A stretch of 64,000 nt of DNA. Origin: Paraconexibacter antarcticus. Its GTDB lineage: Bacteria > Actinomycetota > Thermoleophilia > Solirubrobacterales > Solirubrobacteraceae. The notes beneath the pieces were generated by a model, which saw nothing but the letters and a program-made list of their open reading frames with translations, was not told where the DNA came from and ran no database searches. Position 1 is the stretch's first letter. Each line of letters starts with the position of its first letter. The stretch covers positions 4,344,514 to 4,408,513 of the forward strand of contig NZ_CP098502.1 in assembly GCF_024220175.1 (NCBI RefSeq), written 5' to 3'. A program made the translations under genes and the position numbers. Positions 8,506 through 17,208 of the stretch are shown here, one piece after another.

Positions 8506-9326
8506 GAGATCGCCTCGCTCACGGTCGCGCGCGAGAGCTCCTTGCGGCCCACGAGCTCGAGGTACGCGTCCTCGAGCGAGTCGACGCCGAACTTCTCGGC
8601 GAGCTCTGGGCTCGTCCCCTCCGCGACGATCTGCCCGTCGTTGATGAAGGCGATCCGGTCGCAGAGCTGCTCGGCCTCCTCGAGGTAGTGCGTCGTCAGG
8701 AGGATCGTCGTGCCTTCCGCGTTGATGCGCTGGACGTAGTGCCACAGCTCCAGGCGCAGCTCGACGTCGACGCCGGCGGTCGGCTCGTCGAGGATGAGGA
8801 AGCGCGGGCGGTGCATGAGCGCGCGCGCGAGGATGAGGCGCCGCTTCATGCCGCCGGAGAGCGTGCGCGTGCGGTCGTTCCGCTTCGCGGTGAGCGAGAA
8901 GGCGTCGAGGAGCTCGGCGATGCGCTCCTGCCGGTCCCTCTTGCGCATGCCGAAGTAGCCCGCGTGGAAGTCGAGCGTCTCCTCGAGCGTGAGGAAGTGG
9001 TCGATGTTCAGGTCCTGCGGCGCGAGGCCGACGGCCTTGCGGGCCTCGGTGTAGTGCTCGACGGCGTCGTGCCCGAAGACGCGGATGGCGCCGGAGGTCG
9101 GGGCCGCGAGGCCGGTCGTGCAGTGGATCAGCGTCGACTTGCCGGCGCCGTTCGGGCCGAGGAGGCCGAAGAAGCGGCCCTCCTCGATCTCGAGCGAGAC
9201 GCCGCGCAGCGCCTGCGTGCCGGTCGGGTACTGCTTGACGAGGTCGGTGATCTGCAGGGCGAGGGTGCTGCCCTCACCCGCGGCCGGTGCGGCCGGCCGG
9301 TCCAGTGGTTCAAAAGCCATTGGCAT
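8502..9326 (-). CDS. ABC transporter ATP-binding protein (DrrA-like)
   Basis: The 274-residue nucleotide-binding subunit has Walker A GPNGAGKS, a Q-loop (APQDLNID), signature LSGGMKRRL, Walker B FLILDEP and H-loop LTTHY. A C-terminal extension follows, as in the daunorubicin-resistance subfamily. Two candidate Met starts lie six bases apart (9326 and 9320). It drives the downstream permease. The 70-base gap to the divergent gene at 9397 holds the promoter and a CAAG-N4-CTTG palindrome. Confidence 0.92.
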   Translation of the reverse strand: MPMAFEPLDRPAAPAAGEGSTLALQITDLVKQYPTGTQALRGVSLEIEEGRFFGLLGPNGAGKSTLIHCTTGLAAPTSGAIRVFGHDAVEHYTEARKAVGLAPQDLNIDHFLTLEETLDFHAGYFGMRKRDRQERIAELLDAFSLTAKRNDRTRTLSGGMKRRLILARALMHRPRFLILDEPTAGVDVELRLELWHYVQRINAEGTTILLTTHYLEEAEQLCDRIAFINDGQIVAEGTSPELAEKFGVDSLEDAYLELVGRKELSRATVSEAIS

Positions 9327-9338
9327 GCACTATGGCGC

Positions 9339-9362
9339 TTCAAGCGCACTTGAGGTCAAGCG
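9339..9362. promoter_or_regulatory. CAAG half-site cluster upstream of ABC operon
   Basis: On the minus strand CAAG-TGCG-CTTG is a near-perfect dyad, with a further CAAG-type half-site beside it. It lies 15-35 bases upstream of the ATPase start, between divergent genes. Small dyads at this position in DrrAB-type operons are often repressor sites, but no regulator gene is adjacent. Low confidence. Confidence 0.3.
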
Positions 9363-9396
9363 CGCCACGGGGACGAGCTAAGGTCCGAGGGATCCC

Positions 9397-10116
9397 ATGA
9401 GCACCGTCGCCGACACGTCCGAGGACCTCACGCCGTACCTGCAGCCGGGCCTGTCCGTCGACTCCGCGCACCCCGCGGTCGTCGCGTTCGCCCGCGAGCA
9501 CACGGCCGGGATCGACGACCCGCGCGAGCAGGCGGTCACCCTGTACTACGCGGTGCGGGACGGGTTCCGCTACGACCCGTACACCCTCGACCTGACCCCG
9601 GCGGGGTTCCGCGCGAGCACCGTGCTCGAGCGGGGCGCGGGCTACTGCGTGCCCAAGGCCGCGCTGCTCGCCGCCGCGGCGCGCGTCGTCGGCATCCCGT
9701 CGCGTGTCGGCTTCGCGGACGTCCGCAACCACCTGTCGAGCCCGAAGCTCCTGGCGCTCATGGGCACCGATCGCTTCGTCTACCACGGCTACACCGAGCT
9801 GCTCCTCGACGGCCGCTGGGTGAAGGCGACGCCGGCGTTCAACCGCTCGCTCTGCGAGAAGACGCACACCAAGCCGCTCGAGTTCGACGGGCGGGAGGAC
9901 TCGCTGCTGCAGCCGCTCGACGTGGACGGCCGCCGGCACATGGAGTACCTCGTCGACCACGGCGCCTACCCCGACGTGCCCGTCGACCAGATGAAGCAGG
10001 CGCTGTTCGCGGCGTACGACTACCTGAAGGCGGCCGGCGATCAGCCCGGTCAGGGCGCCGCCGACGGCGACGGCGCCGAGGCGTTCGAGCGGGACGCGTC
10101 GGCGCCCGGCGCCTGA
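9397..10116 (+). CDS. Transglutaminase-like domain protein
   Basis: The 239-residue product carries the transglutaminase-like core. The nucleophile block GAGYCVPKAALLAAAARVVGIPSR has the active Cys, followed by FVYHGYTELLLDGRWVKATP with the His and the usual strand of the third catalytic residue. Residues 30-60 contain the ALTLYYAVRDGFRYD lead-in typical of the family. There is no signal peptide, so it is probably cytoplasmic. Such proteins are thiol hydrolases or isopeptidases; the substrate is unknown. Its 3' end overlaps the convergent gene at 10050 by 67 bases. Confidence 0.85.
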   Translation: MSTVADTSEDLTPYLQPGLSVDSAHPAVVAFAREHTAGIDDPREQAVTLYYAVRDGFRYDPYTLDLTPAGFRASTVLERGAGYCVPKAALLAAAARVVGIPSRVGFADVRNHLSSPKLLALMGTDRFVYHGYTELLLDGRWVKATPAFNRSLCEKTHTKPLEFDGREDSLLQPLDVDGRRHMEYLVDHGAYPDVPVDQMKQALFAAYDYLKAAGDQPGQGAADGDGAEAFERDASAPGA

Positions 10117-10664
10117 ACCTCCCGCACCGCGACGGCCGGGCCGGCGGCCTCTGTCGCGCCCGGCGGCGGCACGAGCTCCTGGCCCTCGACGGTGTACCCG
10201 GCGGCGAGCGCGTACCGCCGCGCCTGCTCGAGCACGCGCTCGACGTTGCGCGCGATGAGGAGGCAGATGACGGCGAGCGGCAGCTCGCACAGCACCGCCA
10301 TCGCGACCGCGACGACCCGCTCGTCGCGGCCGGCCGCGGTCACGACGTCGAACCACGCGTCGACGGTGAGCAGCGTCGCGGACGCCGTCGCCGTCACCGT
10401 CACCCACACCGAGCGGCGGGCGATCGACACCGCCGTCGCGGCGAGCATCGTCCCGATCCCCACGTCGAACCCGCTCCAGGCGAGGGCCCAGTGCGTCGAG
10501 GAGTGCCTGCTCGGCAGCGTGAGGAAGAGGAGCACCGTCCACGGCACGAGGGCGACGGTGCAGCCGATGAGCAGGACGGGGGCCCAGACCGGCACGACCC
10601 GGCCCCGGCTCACGTCCTGGGCACGGCACCTGCGGAGGAACTCGTTCACCGTCGGCCGGCGCAT
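10050..10664 (-). CDS. Four-helix integral membrane protein, unknown
   Basis: The 204-residue product has four clear hydrophobic segments: VLLIGCTVALVPWTVLLFL, a second near FDVGIGTMLAATAVSI, a third near VTATASATLLTVDAW, and a fourth near VVAVAMAVLCELPLAVICLL. A cytoplasmic C-terminal tail rich in Ala, Pro and Glu follows. I chose the ATG at 10664 because the longer frame adds only basic, shadow-like residues. Its tail overlaps the transglutaminase gene on the other strand. No family recognised. Confidence 0.68.
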   Translation of the reverse strand: MRRPTVNEFLRRCRAQDVSRGRVVPVWAPVLLIGCTVALVPWTVLLFLTLPSRHSSTHWALAWSGFDVGIGTMLAATAVSIARRSVWVTVTATASATLLTVDAWFDVVTAAGRDERVVAVAMAVLCELPLAVICLLIARNVERVLEQARRYALAAGYTVEGQELVPPPGATEAAGPAVAVREVQAPGADASRSNASAPSPSAAP

Positions 10665-10849
10665 CACACCACTAAAGCACGCCCGCGGTCCGGCCTTCGG
10701 ACCTGCCCGCTCGCACACCGTGGACGGCCCGGTGGCCGGGACCCGGCGCGGCGTGTGACCGCCCTCACTCCGGTTTCAGGGGTATCACCCATGACCAACG
10801 GCCCCCGGTCGTTCATCGTGCGGCCCACGTTCAAACGGGGAGGCCGGAG

Positions 10850-11356
10850 ATGTTCTTTGCAGGCAGGTCGGCCGGGGCCGACGCATTCGTTCTCGGTGTC
10901 GACGACGACGGGGCGAGCCGCCAGGCCGTCAGGGAGGCGGCGGAGCTCGCGTGGCGCGAAGGCGCGACGCTGCATCTCGTCGTCGCCTACGTCCTGCACG
11001 ACAGCTGGACGCACCGCGCCGCCCGCGTGAACGGGCCGTGCGACGTGGCGTACCAGATGAGCCCGAAGGCGGACGCGGCCCTCGTCGTGCACGAGCTCGC
11101 CGCGATCGCGACCCGCATGGGCGTCGAGGTCGTCGAGCACGTGCACCGGGGCTCGCTGAAGGCCGGCGTCCGCCAGGTGACGCGAGAGCTCGCGAAGGCG
11201 CCCGCGCCGGCGCGCGTGCCGGCCGCCCGCCCGGTGCCGGTGCCGGTGCCGGTCCCGGCCCCGGCGGCCGCGCCCGCCCGTGCCCGTGTCTCGCCGCCGC
11301 GCTTCGTCCGCGCGGTCGAACCCGACCCGCACCCCGCGCCGGTCAACGCCGCCTAG
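10850..11356 (+). CDS. Universal stress protein-like domain with Pro/Val tail
   Basis: The 168-residue protein begins with a strand-helix-strand pattern (AFVLGVDDDGASRQAVREAAELA, then GATLHLVVAYVL) resembling the first half of a UspA fold. A central helix region follows (ALVVHELAAIATRMGVEVVEHVHRG). The C-terminal third is low complexity with a PVPVPVPVPAP run. The usual ATP-binding glycine motif of UspA is not visible, so only a partial domain is present. It stands alone. Assignment moderate. Confidence 0.62.
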   Translation: MFFAGRSAGADAFVLGVDDDGASRQAVREAAELAWREGATLHLVVAYVLHDSWTHRAARVNGPCDVAYQMSPKADAALVVHELAAIATRMGVEVVEHVHRGSLKAGVRQVTRELAKAPAPARVPAARPVPVPVPVPAPAAAPARARVSPPRFVRAVEPDPHPAPVNAA

Positions 11357-11416
11357 GCCCCACCGTTCCCGGGTCCAGGCGAGCGCCATCCGCCCGCCTG
11401 GTCCCGAGGGGCCCCG

Positions 11417-12943
11417 CTACGCCGCCGGGGCCGCCACCGGCACGGCCGCGTCCGCCGTCTCGAGCCGGTAGTCCGAGAGCGGGAAGCGACGGCTGTCCCA
11501 CACCGTCTCGATCGTGAGGCTCGGCCGCAGCGGCGTATCGCCGTGGCGGTCGAAGTAGTAGCTGTTGGCGAGCTGGCAGCTCGGCTGGGCGAAGACCTGG
11601 CGGCTGCGCCGGCTGAGCGCCTTGGCCCAGTAGCGGTCGTTCGCCTCGCGCGTGACCTCGATCTGCGTCGCGCCCGCGGCCCGCGCGTGCTGCAGCGCGC
11701 GGACGATGTGGTGCGACTGCGTCTCGACGAGGTTGAAGTACGACGAGCCGTTGTAGCCGTAGGGGCCGAACATCGTGAAGTAGTTCGGGAACCCCGGCAC
11801 GCTGATCCCGTGGTAGGCCTGGTAGCGGTTCTCGTCCCACCAGCGCTCGAGGTCGACGCCGCCGCGCCCGGTCACCGGGTACTTCGGGAAGTTGCCCGGG
11901 TCGAAGACCTTGAAGCCCGTCGCGAGGACGAGGACGTCGATCTCGTGCTCGGTCCCGTCGGTCGTCACGACGCCGTGCTCGGTGATCCGCGCGATCGGCG
12001 TCGTCTCGAGCTCGACGTTCGGCCGGTTGTACGTCGCGAGGTACTCGTTGTGGAAGCTCGGCCGCTTGCACCCGAGGCCGTACTTCGGGGTGAGCTTCTC
12101 GCGCAGGACCGGGTCGTGCACTTGCTTGGCGAGGTACCGGCGGGCGCTCTTCTCGAAGAGGGGCGCGATCCCGAGCGGCTTGTGGAAGTGCGCGGCGATC
12201 GGGAACTGGAGCTCGACGAAGGTCTGGCTCACGAGCCGGGCGGCGCGCTTGGCCCCGGGGACGTGCCCGAGGATCCAGCCGAGGACGCCGGGGAGCGGGG
12301 CGTCGAACTTCGGCAGGCACCAGATCGGCGTGCGCTGGAAGACCGTCACCTTCGCCACGTCGGGCGCGATCGCGGGGAGCAGCTGGATCGCCGAGGCGCC
12401 GGTGCCGATGATCGCCACGCGCTTGCCGCGGAGGTCCTGCGCGTGGTCCCAGCGGGCGGTGTGGACGGTCACCCCGGCGAAGTCGTCGACGCCCTCGATC
12501 TCCGGGCGCTTGGGCTGCGTGAGGACGCCGGTCGCGTCCACGACGTGGCGCGCGACGAGCCGCTCGCCGGTGCTCGTCTCGAGCTGCCAGCGGTGACGGT
12601 CGGGGTCGTACGTCGCGCCGGTGACGCGCGTCCCGAACTGCACCTTGTCGTAGAGCGCGTGGTCGGCCGCGCAGCGCTCGGCGTAGGCGAGGAGCTCGGC
12701 GCCGGGCGCGTAGACGCGCGTCCAGTCCGAGCGCTGGTCGTAGGAGAACTGATAGCTGAAGGACGGGATGTCGACCGCCACGCCGGGGTAGCGGTTCCAG
12801 TACCAGGTGCCTCCGAAGCCGGTGCCCTCCTCGATGATGCGGTAGTCGGGGATGCCGGCGCGCTCGAGCGCGATCGCCATGCCGATGCCGGAGAAGCCGC
12901 CGCCGATGACGACGACCTCGTGGTCGATCTCGGTCGTATGCAT
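11417..12943 (-). CDS. Flavin-containing monooxygenase, Baeyer-Villiger type
   Basis: The 508-residue protein has an N-terminal FAD-binding GGGFSGIG, the GTWYWNRYPG substrate/flavin block, and FAGVTVHTARW, which fits the FxGxxxHxxxW fingerprint of type I Baeyer-Villiger monooxygenases. A second dinucleotide motif, IIGTGASAIQ, binds NADPH. It should oxygenate ketones to esters or lactones, or act on a related substrate. It lies 10 bases downstream of the gene at 12953, probably in one transcript. Length and motif order are normal and no damage is visible. Confidence 0.9.
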   Translation of the reverse strand: MHTTEIDHEVVVIGGGFSGIGMAIALERAGIPDYRIIEEGTGFGGTWYWNRYPGVAVDIPSFSYQFSYDQRSDWTRVYAPGAELLAYAERCAADHALYDKVQFGTRVTGATYDPDRHRWQLETSTGERLVARHVVDATGVLTQPKRPEIEGVDDFAGVTVHTARWDHAQDLRGKRVAIIGTGASAIQLLPAIAPDVAKVTVFQRTPIWCLPKFDAPLPGVLGWILGHVPGAKRAARLVSQTFVELQFPIAAHFHKPLGIAPLFEKSARRYLAKQVHDPVLREKLTPKYGLGCKRPSFHNEYLATYNRPNVELETTPIARITEHGVVTTDGTEHEIDVLVLATGFKVFDPGNFPKYPVTGRGGVDLERWWDENRYQAYHGISVPGFPNYFTMFGPYGYNGSSYFNLVETQSHHIVRALQHARAAGATQIEVTREANDRYWAKALSRRSRQVFAQPSCQLANSYYFDRHGDTPLRPSLTIETVWDSRRFPLSDYRLETADAAVPVAAPAA

Positions 12944-12952
12944 GGGAAGACG

Positions 12953-13828
12953 CTATCCGGTCGGGAGCAGCGTCACACGCCCTTCGGGCAGCACACGACC
13001 CTGCGACCACAGCACCTCGCGCGCGCGGGCGACCCCGCCGACCGGATCCTCGAAGACCCTGCGCACGACGTCCTCGGCGCGGGCACCCGGGCCGACGAGG
13101 GACGGCGCGACGTGGTCGAGGAGGTCCTCCTGCGTGAGCGCCGGCGCCGTGCGGCCGGTCGCGGGGACGGCCGCGAGCGCGACGGGCCCGCCCTCCCCCG
13201 GGCAGTAGGCCCCGAGCCGCGCGACGTAGGCGAAGACGTCGTCGACGACGGCGTCCGCGTCGTCGACCTCGAAGCGGGCGCCGTCGATGCGGGCGAGGTG
13301 GTACCCGAGCTCGGACCAGGTGAGCTGCGTCGCCTGCGCGTCGGTGACCCACACGACGCAGACGCGCACCGCCGTGCCCGGGCTCTCGAAGAGGGCGGCC
13401 GGCATCGAGCCGTAGAGCGTCACCGTCGGGACCGCGCCCACGTCGAGGTCGTGCAGCTCGCCGGTGAGGACGAGGGCGTCGCGGTCGGCCGCCTCCGGGA
13501 AGTGGCCGAACTTGATGCGCAGCGTCTGCGGTGAGCCGTTGGACCCGATCGTGACGATCGGGTGGCGGCCCGCGGTGTAGGACTCGACGAGCGACGTGCG
13601 GACGGCGGGCTCGAGCGACGCGAGGGTCGTCGTGACGCCGTCGCGCAGGAGGTACGAGCCCGGCGGCCGGCCCCACGGGTAGCCGAGCGCGCGCTCGAGG
13701 TGCTCGGGCGCGTACTCCCGCGCGCCGATCATCGCGGCGAGCCCCTGCAGCCAGTCGCGGAACGCCTCGGGCTCCAGCGCGAGGCGCGCAAGCAGCTCCG
13801 GCTCGGTGATCGGTGGCCACGCCCGCAC
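12953..13828 (-). CDS. Conserved hypothetical protein upstream of monooxygenase
   Basis: The 291-residue product has no family I can name. The N-terminal 70 residues are helical (ALEPEAFRDWLQGLAAMIG) and contain a WGRPPGSYLL stretch. The middle has alternating strands (HPIVTIGSNGSPQTLRIKFG, AVPTVTLYGSMP) and a WVTDAQATQL segment. A helical tail ends at EGRVTLLPTG. There is no signal peptide or membrane segment. It shares direction and close spacing with the Baeyer-Villiger-type enzyme, so a related role is possible but unproven. Confidence 0.72.
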   Translation of the reverse strand: MRAWPPITEPELLARLALEPEAFRDWLQGLAAMIGAREYAPEHLERALGYPWGRPPGSYLLRDGVTTTLASLEPAVRTSLVESYTAGRHPIVTIGSNGSPQTLRIKFGHFPEAADRDALVLTGELHDLDVGAVPTVTLYGSMPAALFESPGTAVRVCVVWVTDAQATQLTWSELGYHLARIDGARFEVDDADAVVDDVFAYVARLGAYCPGEGGPVALAAVPATGRTAPALTQEDLLDHVAPSLVGPGARAEDVVRRVFEDPVGGVARAREVLWSQGRVLPEGRVTLLPTG

Positions 13829-13887
13829 GCCGCCGATGCTACCCCCCGCGTCGGGACCCGCGCGCGGCGTCGGCGGCGCGCCGATCG

Positions 13888-14751
13888 CTACGCCGCCGAC
13901 GGCAGCGAGGCCGTTGCGCCCTCGGCGGCGAGGACGACCGCGCCCGGGGGCCCGCCCATCTCCGCCCAGCGCTCGGCGGCGGTGACCGCCACGGCGTCGA
14001 GGAAGTCGTCGGAGTGCAGCGGGTCGTGGTGGAAGAGCAGCAGCCGGCCCGCGTGCGCGCGGCGGGCGAACTCGAGCGCGTCGGTGAGCGGCGGGTGCCC
14101 CCAGCCGAGATGGGACGGGTACTCCTCGTCCGTGTACTGGCTGTCGTGGATGAGGACGTCCGCGTCACGGGCCAGAGCGAGGCCCGAGATCCACTCGTCC
14201 TCGAGGGCGGAGAGCGGCGTGCCGAGGCCCGGCTCGTGGTCGGGGATGTAGCAGAGCGACGAGGCGCCCTCGGTCACGCGGTAGCCGAGCGTCGGGCCGC
14301 GATGGGTCACGGAGTCCGCGCGGATCGTCGCACCGCCGATCTGCCACTCGACCGCCTCGGCGTCCCGGAAGGACACGTGGGACGGCAGCTCGCGCACCTC
14401 GACCGGCGAGAGCGGCGCCGAGATGTAGCGCGCGATCCGGTCCTCGAGCGACGCCTCGGGCGACGCCGGCCCCCAGATGACGATCTCCGAGTCCGGGCGG
14501 AACGCCGGCGCGAAGAACATGAGCCCCTGGATGTGGTCCATGTGCAGGTGCGTGAGGAGGATGTGCAGCGGTCCGTCGAGCACCTCGGGAAGGGCGAGCC
14601 CGAGGTTGCGGATGCCGGTCCCCGCGTCGAGGATGAGGTTCGTCCCGTCCTCCAGCGCGACGTGGACGCACGAGGTGTTGCCCCCGTAGCGCGCGGTCTC
14701 GTGGCCCGGCGACGGGATCGACCCCCGCGCTCCCCAGACGCGCGCCTCCAC
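13888..14751 (-). CDS. Metallo-beta-lactamase-fold hydrolase
   Basis: The 287-residue product, starting at GTG 14751, has a YGGNTSCVHV opening, a LDAGTGIRNLG strand, metal motif THLHMDHIQG, a later YIPDHEPG, VLIHDSQYTDEEY, and FHHDP near the end. This set is typical of the MBL-fold subgroup that includes cyclic-nucleotide phosphodiesterase-like enzymes. The GTG lies two bases after the stop of the PAS protein gene, so the two are coupled and the hydrolase may act on a signal sensed by the PAS partner. That link is inference; the substrate is unknown. Confidence 0.85.
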   Translation of the reverse strand: MEARVWGARGSIPSPGHETARYGGNTSCVHVALEDGTNLILDAGTGIRNLGLALPEVLDGPLHILLTHLHMDHIQGLMFFAPAFRPDSEIVIWGPASPEASLEDRIARYISAPLSPVEVRELPSHVSFRDAEAVEWQIGGATIRADSVTHRGPTLGYRVTEGASSLCYIPDHEPGLGTPLSALEDEWISGLALARDADVLIHDSQYTDEEYPSHLGWGHPPLTDALEFARRAHAGRLLLFHHDPLHSDDFLDAVAVTAAERWAEMGGPPGAVVLAAEGATASLPSAA

Positions 14752-14753
14752 GG

Positions 14754-15158
14754 TCAGCCCTCGTCCCCCGGGTGCGGCCAGAAGAACACCATCGCGCCGT
14801 GGAAGCCGTCGTCCCCGTGGATCGGGAACGCGCTCACCGCGACGCGGTGCTGCTCGGCCTTCGCGGAGCGGATCGTCATCGTCGCGTGCGCGGGACGATC
14901 GCCGCGCACGTCCTTCGTGACGCCGATGTCCCGGTAGGAGAGCGGCCTGCCGTCGGCGTCGACCGGCCCGAACATCCCCGTCCACTCCTCGGCGGGCATC
15001 GGCCCGGACTCCTCGAACCGCCGGCCGAGCACCGTGCCGGCCGCCTCGTTGTAGAAGACGACCTCCCCGCGGGCGTCGATGAGGAACGCCGCGGTGTCGA
15101 GACTCGCGAGCAGGTTGCGCGCGAGGATGAGCTGGAGCGGGCGACCGGTCGGACTCAT
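14754..15158 (-). CDS. Single PAS-domain protein
   Basis: The 134-residue product is essentially one PAS domain. A helical lead precedes LASLDTAAFLIDARGEVVFYNEAAGTVLGRRF, then RPLSYRDIG and HRVAVSAFPIHGDDGFHGAMVFFWPH, the final strands of the fold. There is no output domain. It is encoded immediately before the MBL-fold hydrolase with a two-base gap, suggesting a sensor-effector pair split into two polypeptides. The ligand is unknown. The divergent SCP2 gene begins 235 bases away across a GC-rich region with a CCCCCC/GGGGGG inverted repeat. Confidence 0.82.
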   Translation of the reverse strand: MSPTGRPLQLILARNLLASLDTAAFLIDARGEVVFYNEAAGTVLGRRFEESGPMPAEEWTGMFGPVDADGRPLSYRDIGVTKDVRGDRPAHATMTIRSAKAEQHRVAVSAFPIHGDDGFHGAMVFFWPHPGDEG

Positions 15159-15392
15159 GGCGATCCGGCGAGCCTAACCCGGGGCGGGTCCGGAGGGAAC
15201 GATCGTGCGGCAGATGAGGCGTCCGCGCCCGGCCCGACGAGGCGCGCGCGCCCGAATCACCCCCTTTCGCCCACGTACCCCCCTCGGCGGGGGGAGGTTC
15301 GCGCAACCACCCGGCCGTAGCTTCTCGTCAATGCACGGGACGGCTCCCTGGCCCGCCCCGTGTCCGTCCCGACGAGGAGAAGGTGCAAGGCC

Positions 15393-15806
15393 ATGAGCGC
15401 GTTCAAGGATGCCGATGAGGTCTACGAGTACATCGGCAAGATGTTCGAGACGGCGACGCAGACCCCGTCGTTCGTCGAGGCGACCGAGGGCACGAACCTC
15501 GTCGTCCTGCTGAAGCAGACGTCGCCCGACGCGACGATGCTCATCGACTTCCCGAAGCAGACCGTCGTCACCGGCGACGCCGCCCTCGAGGGCAAGCACA
15601 CCGTCCAGCTGCGGATGTCCTCCGACAACGCGAACAAGTTCTGGCAGGGGAAGCTCAACTTCACCCTCGCGATGGCGCAGCGGAAGGTAAAGCTCGACGG
15701 CAAGCGGTCGACGGCGCTGAAGCTCCTCCCCCTCACCGAGGACCTCTTCGAGACCTACCGGCAGCGGCTCAAGGAGTCCGGCCGCGAGGACCTCCTCGTC
15801 GCCTAG
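15393..15806 (+). CDS. SCP2 sterol-carrier-like protein
   Basis: The 137-residue product resembles the SCP2 lipid-binding fold. An N-terminal helix (DEVYEYIGKMFE) precedes LVVLLKQTSPDATMLIDFPK, then HTVQLRMSSDNANKFWQGKLNFTLAMAQRKVKLDG, where the last part corresponds to the typical GKI/A-S-P-like segment of the family. The ATG at 15393 follows a good ribosome-binding sequence (GAGGAGAAGG). It lies 56 bases upstream of an acyl-CoA dehydrogenase gene, consistent with lipid/acyl-CoA handling in one operon. Confidence 0.82.
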   Translation: MSAFKDADEVYEYIGKMFETATQTPSFVEATEGTNLVVLLKQTSPDATMLIDFPKQTVVTGDAALEGKHTVQLRMSSDNANKFWQGKLNFTLAMAQRKVKLDGKRSTALKLLPLTEDLFETYRQRLKESGREDLLVA

Positions 15807-15862
15807 CCGCACCGCACCCAGCAGACGTCACCCGACACACCACGAGAGAGAGCAGACCCACC

Positions 15863-17146
15863 ATGGCAACGACAGAGGAATTCCAGCCCGCCTCGATCGA
15901 CTCGGGCTTCGACGAGGGCATGAGCGAGGCCGAGTTCGCCGAGCTCTTCGAGAAGGCCGAGGAGCTCTCGCAGTACTTCCGGGAGATCGGTCCCGAGTAC
16001 GACACGAAGAACACCTTCGCGTTCCCGTCGATCGAGAAGTTCAAGGCGTCGGACCTCGGCCGCCTGCAGGTGCCCAAGCGGTTCGGCGGCCACGGCGGCA
16101 ACCTGCTGCAGACCTCGAAGATCGTCAGCGAGCTCTCCAAGGGCGACTCGGCGATCACCCTCGCCTACAACATGCACTACATCATGGCGGGCATGTGCCT
16201 CGGCCTGTTCAGCGAGGAGCAGAACAAGTACTGGATGGGCCGCGTCGCCCACGGCGAGCTCATGTTCGGCCCGTTCTCCGAGAAGCGGGCCGGCTTCAGC
16301 GGCCTCGCCGACATGAAGGCCGTGCCGCAGGAGGGCGGCGGCTGGAAGCTCTACGGCAAGAAGACCTGGGGCACCTGCTGCGACGCCGCGACGATCATCA
16401 CGACGAACGCGACGATCACCGACGCCGAAGGCAACATCCCCGAGGACTTTGAGGAGCGCGTCGGGGCGGAGAGCTTCTTCGTCGCCGACTTCGACATCGA
16501 CCGCGAGACCGACCAGGGCGACGGCATCTCGATCAAGCGCACGTGGGACGCCTGCGGCATGCACGCCACCGGCACGCACACGATCGTCTTCGACGGGTTC
16601 TACGTCCCCGAGTCGGGCTTCGTCTGCGAGTGGCGCGCCGGCGCGTTCGGCGTCCTCGAGTGGGCGTCGCTCATGTTCGCGAGCATCTACCTCGGCATGA
16701 TGGCCCGGGTCCTCGAGGAGTCCCGCGAGGCCCTCGCCAAGAAGACGCTCGGCGCGGTCTTCGGCGCGGTCGTCGCCGAGGACGTGAAGGTCGCGAGCGT
16801 CGGGCACATCATCGACGGCGTGGGCGACATGGCCTACCGCTACGAGATGGGTCGCCGCGTCCTCTACCAGACCATCGGCGAGGTCATGTCCGGCGCGGAC
16901 GACGACTGGCCGCTCGAGCTGCGCTTCCCGTACATCGGCCTGGCGAAGACGTTCATCGCCGACAACGTCATGCACATGACGAAGTCCGCGATGAGCCTCG
17001 TCGGCGGGCAGTCGTTCCGCAAGGGCGCGATCTTCGAGCGCCTCTACCGCGACTCGGCCGCCTCGCTGTTCCAGCCGCTCAACGGCGACCAGTCCCGGAC
17101 GTACATCGGCGAGTACCTCCTGCAGCCGGAGGAGCTCGAGGACTAG
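15863..17146 (+). CDS. Acyl-CoA dehydrogenase family protein
   Basis: The 427-residue product has the ACAD fold landmarks: LGRLQVPKRFGGHGGN, FGPFSEKRAGFSGLADMKAV in the beta domain, THTIVFDGFYVPES, and MSLVGGQSFRKGAIFERLYRDS near the C terminus. It is more divergent from classical enzymes than the one at 6243. It follows the SCP2 gene, with AGAGAGAGCAG as possible Shine-Dalgarno. A hairpin follows its stop. The substrate is unknown, perhaps bulky acyl-CoA such as a sterol or isoprenoid side chain delivered by the SCP2 partner. Confidence 0.87.
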   Translation: MATTEEFQPASIDSGFDEGMSEAEFAELFEKAEELSQYFREIGPEYDTKNTFAFPSIEKFKASDLGRLQVPKRFGGHGGNLLQTSKIVSELSKGDSAITLAYNMHYIMAGMCLGLFSEEQNKYWMGRVAHGELMFGPFSEKRAGFSGLADMKAVPQEGGGWKLYGKKTWGTCCDAATIITTNATITDAEGNIPEDFEERVGAESFFVADFDIDRETDQGDGISIKRTWDACGMHATGTHTIVFDGFYVPESGFVCEWRAGAFGVLEWASLMFASIYLGMMARVLEESREALAKKTLGAVFGAVVAEDVKVASVGHIIDGVGDMAYRYEMGRRVLYQTIGEVMSGADDDWPLELRFPYIGLAKTFIADNVMHMTKSAMSLVGGQSFRKGAIFERLYRDSAASLFQPLNGDQSRTYIGEYLLQPEELED

Positions 17147-17167
17147 TCGCCCGCGGACCCGCTCGTG

Positions 17168-17198
17168 GCGCCGGCCCCCCCCGCGGCGGGGCCGGCGC
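17168..17198. terminator. GC hairpin between convergent genes
   Basis: GCGCCGGCCCC and GGGGCCGGCGC form an 11-bp perfect stem between the rightward dehydrogenase and the leftward DUF1330 gene. It probably acts as a bidirectional terminator. No T-run. Confidence 0.55.
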
Positions 17199-17208
17199 GC
17201 GTGCGGGG

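Noticed and set aside
9339-9362. Confident assignment of the CAAG dyad to a TetR-type repressor
   Set aside because: No regulator gene is adjacent and the dyad is short; kept only as a weak regulatory feature.
11543-13534. Long rightward open frame antisense to the monooxygenase region
   Set aside because: It is Arg/Val/Glu-rich shadow of the well-supported leftward genes and has no domain-like pattern.
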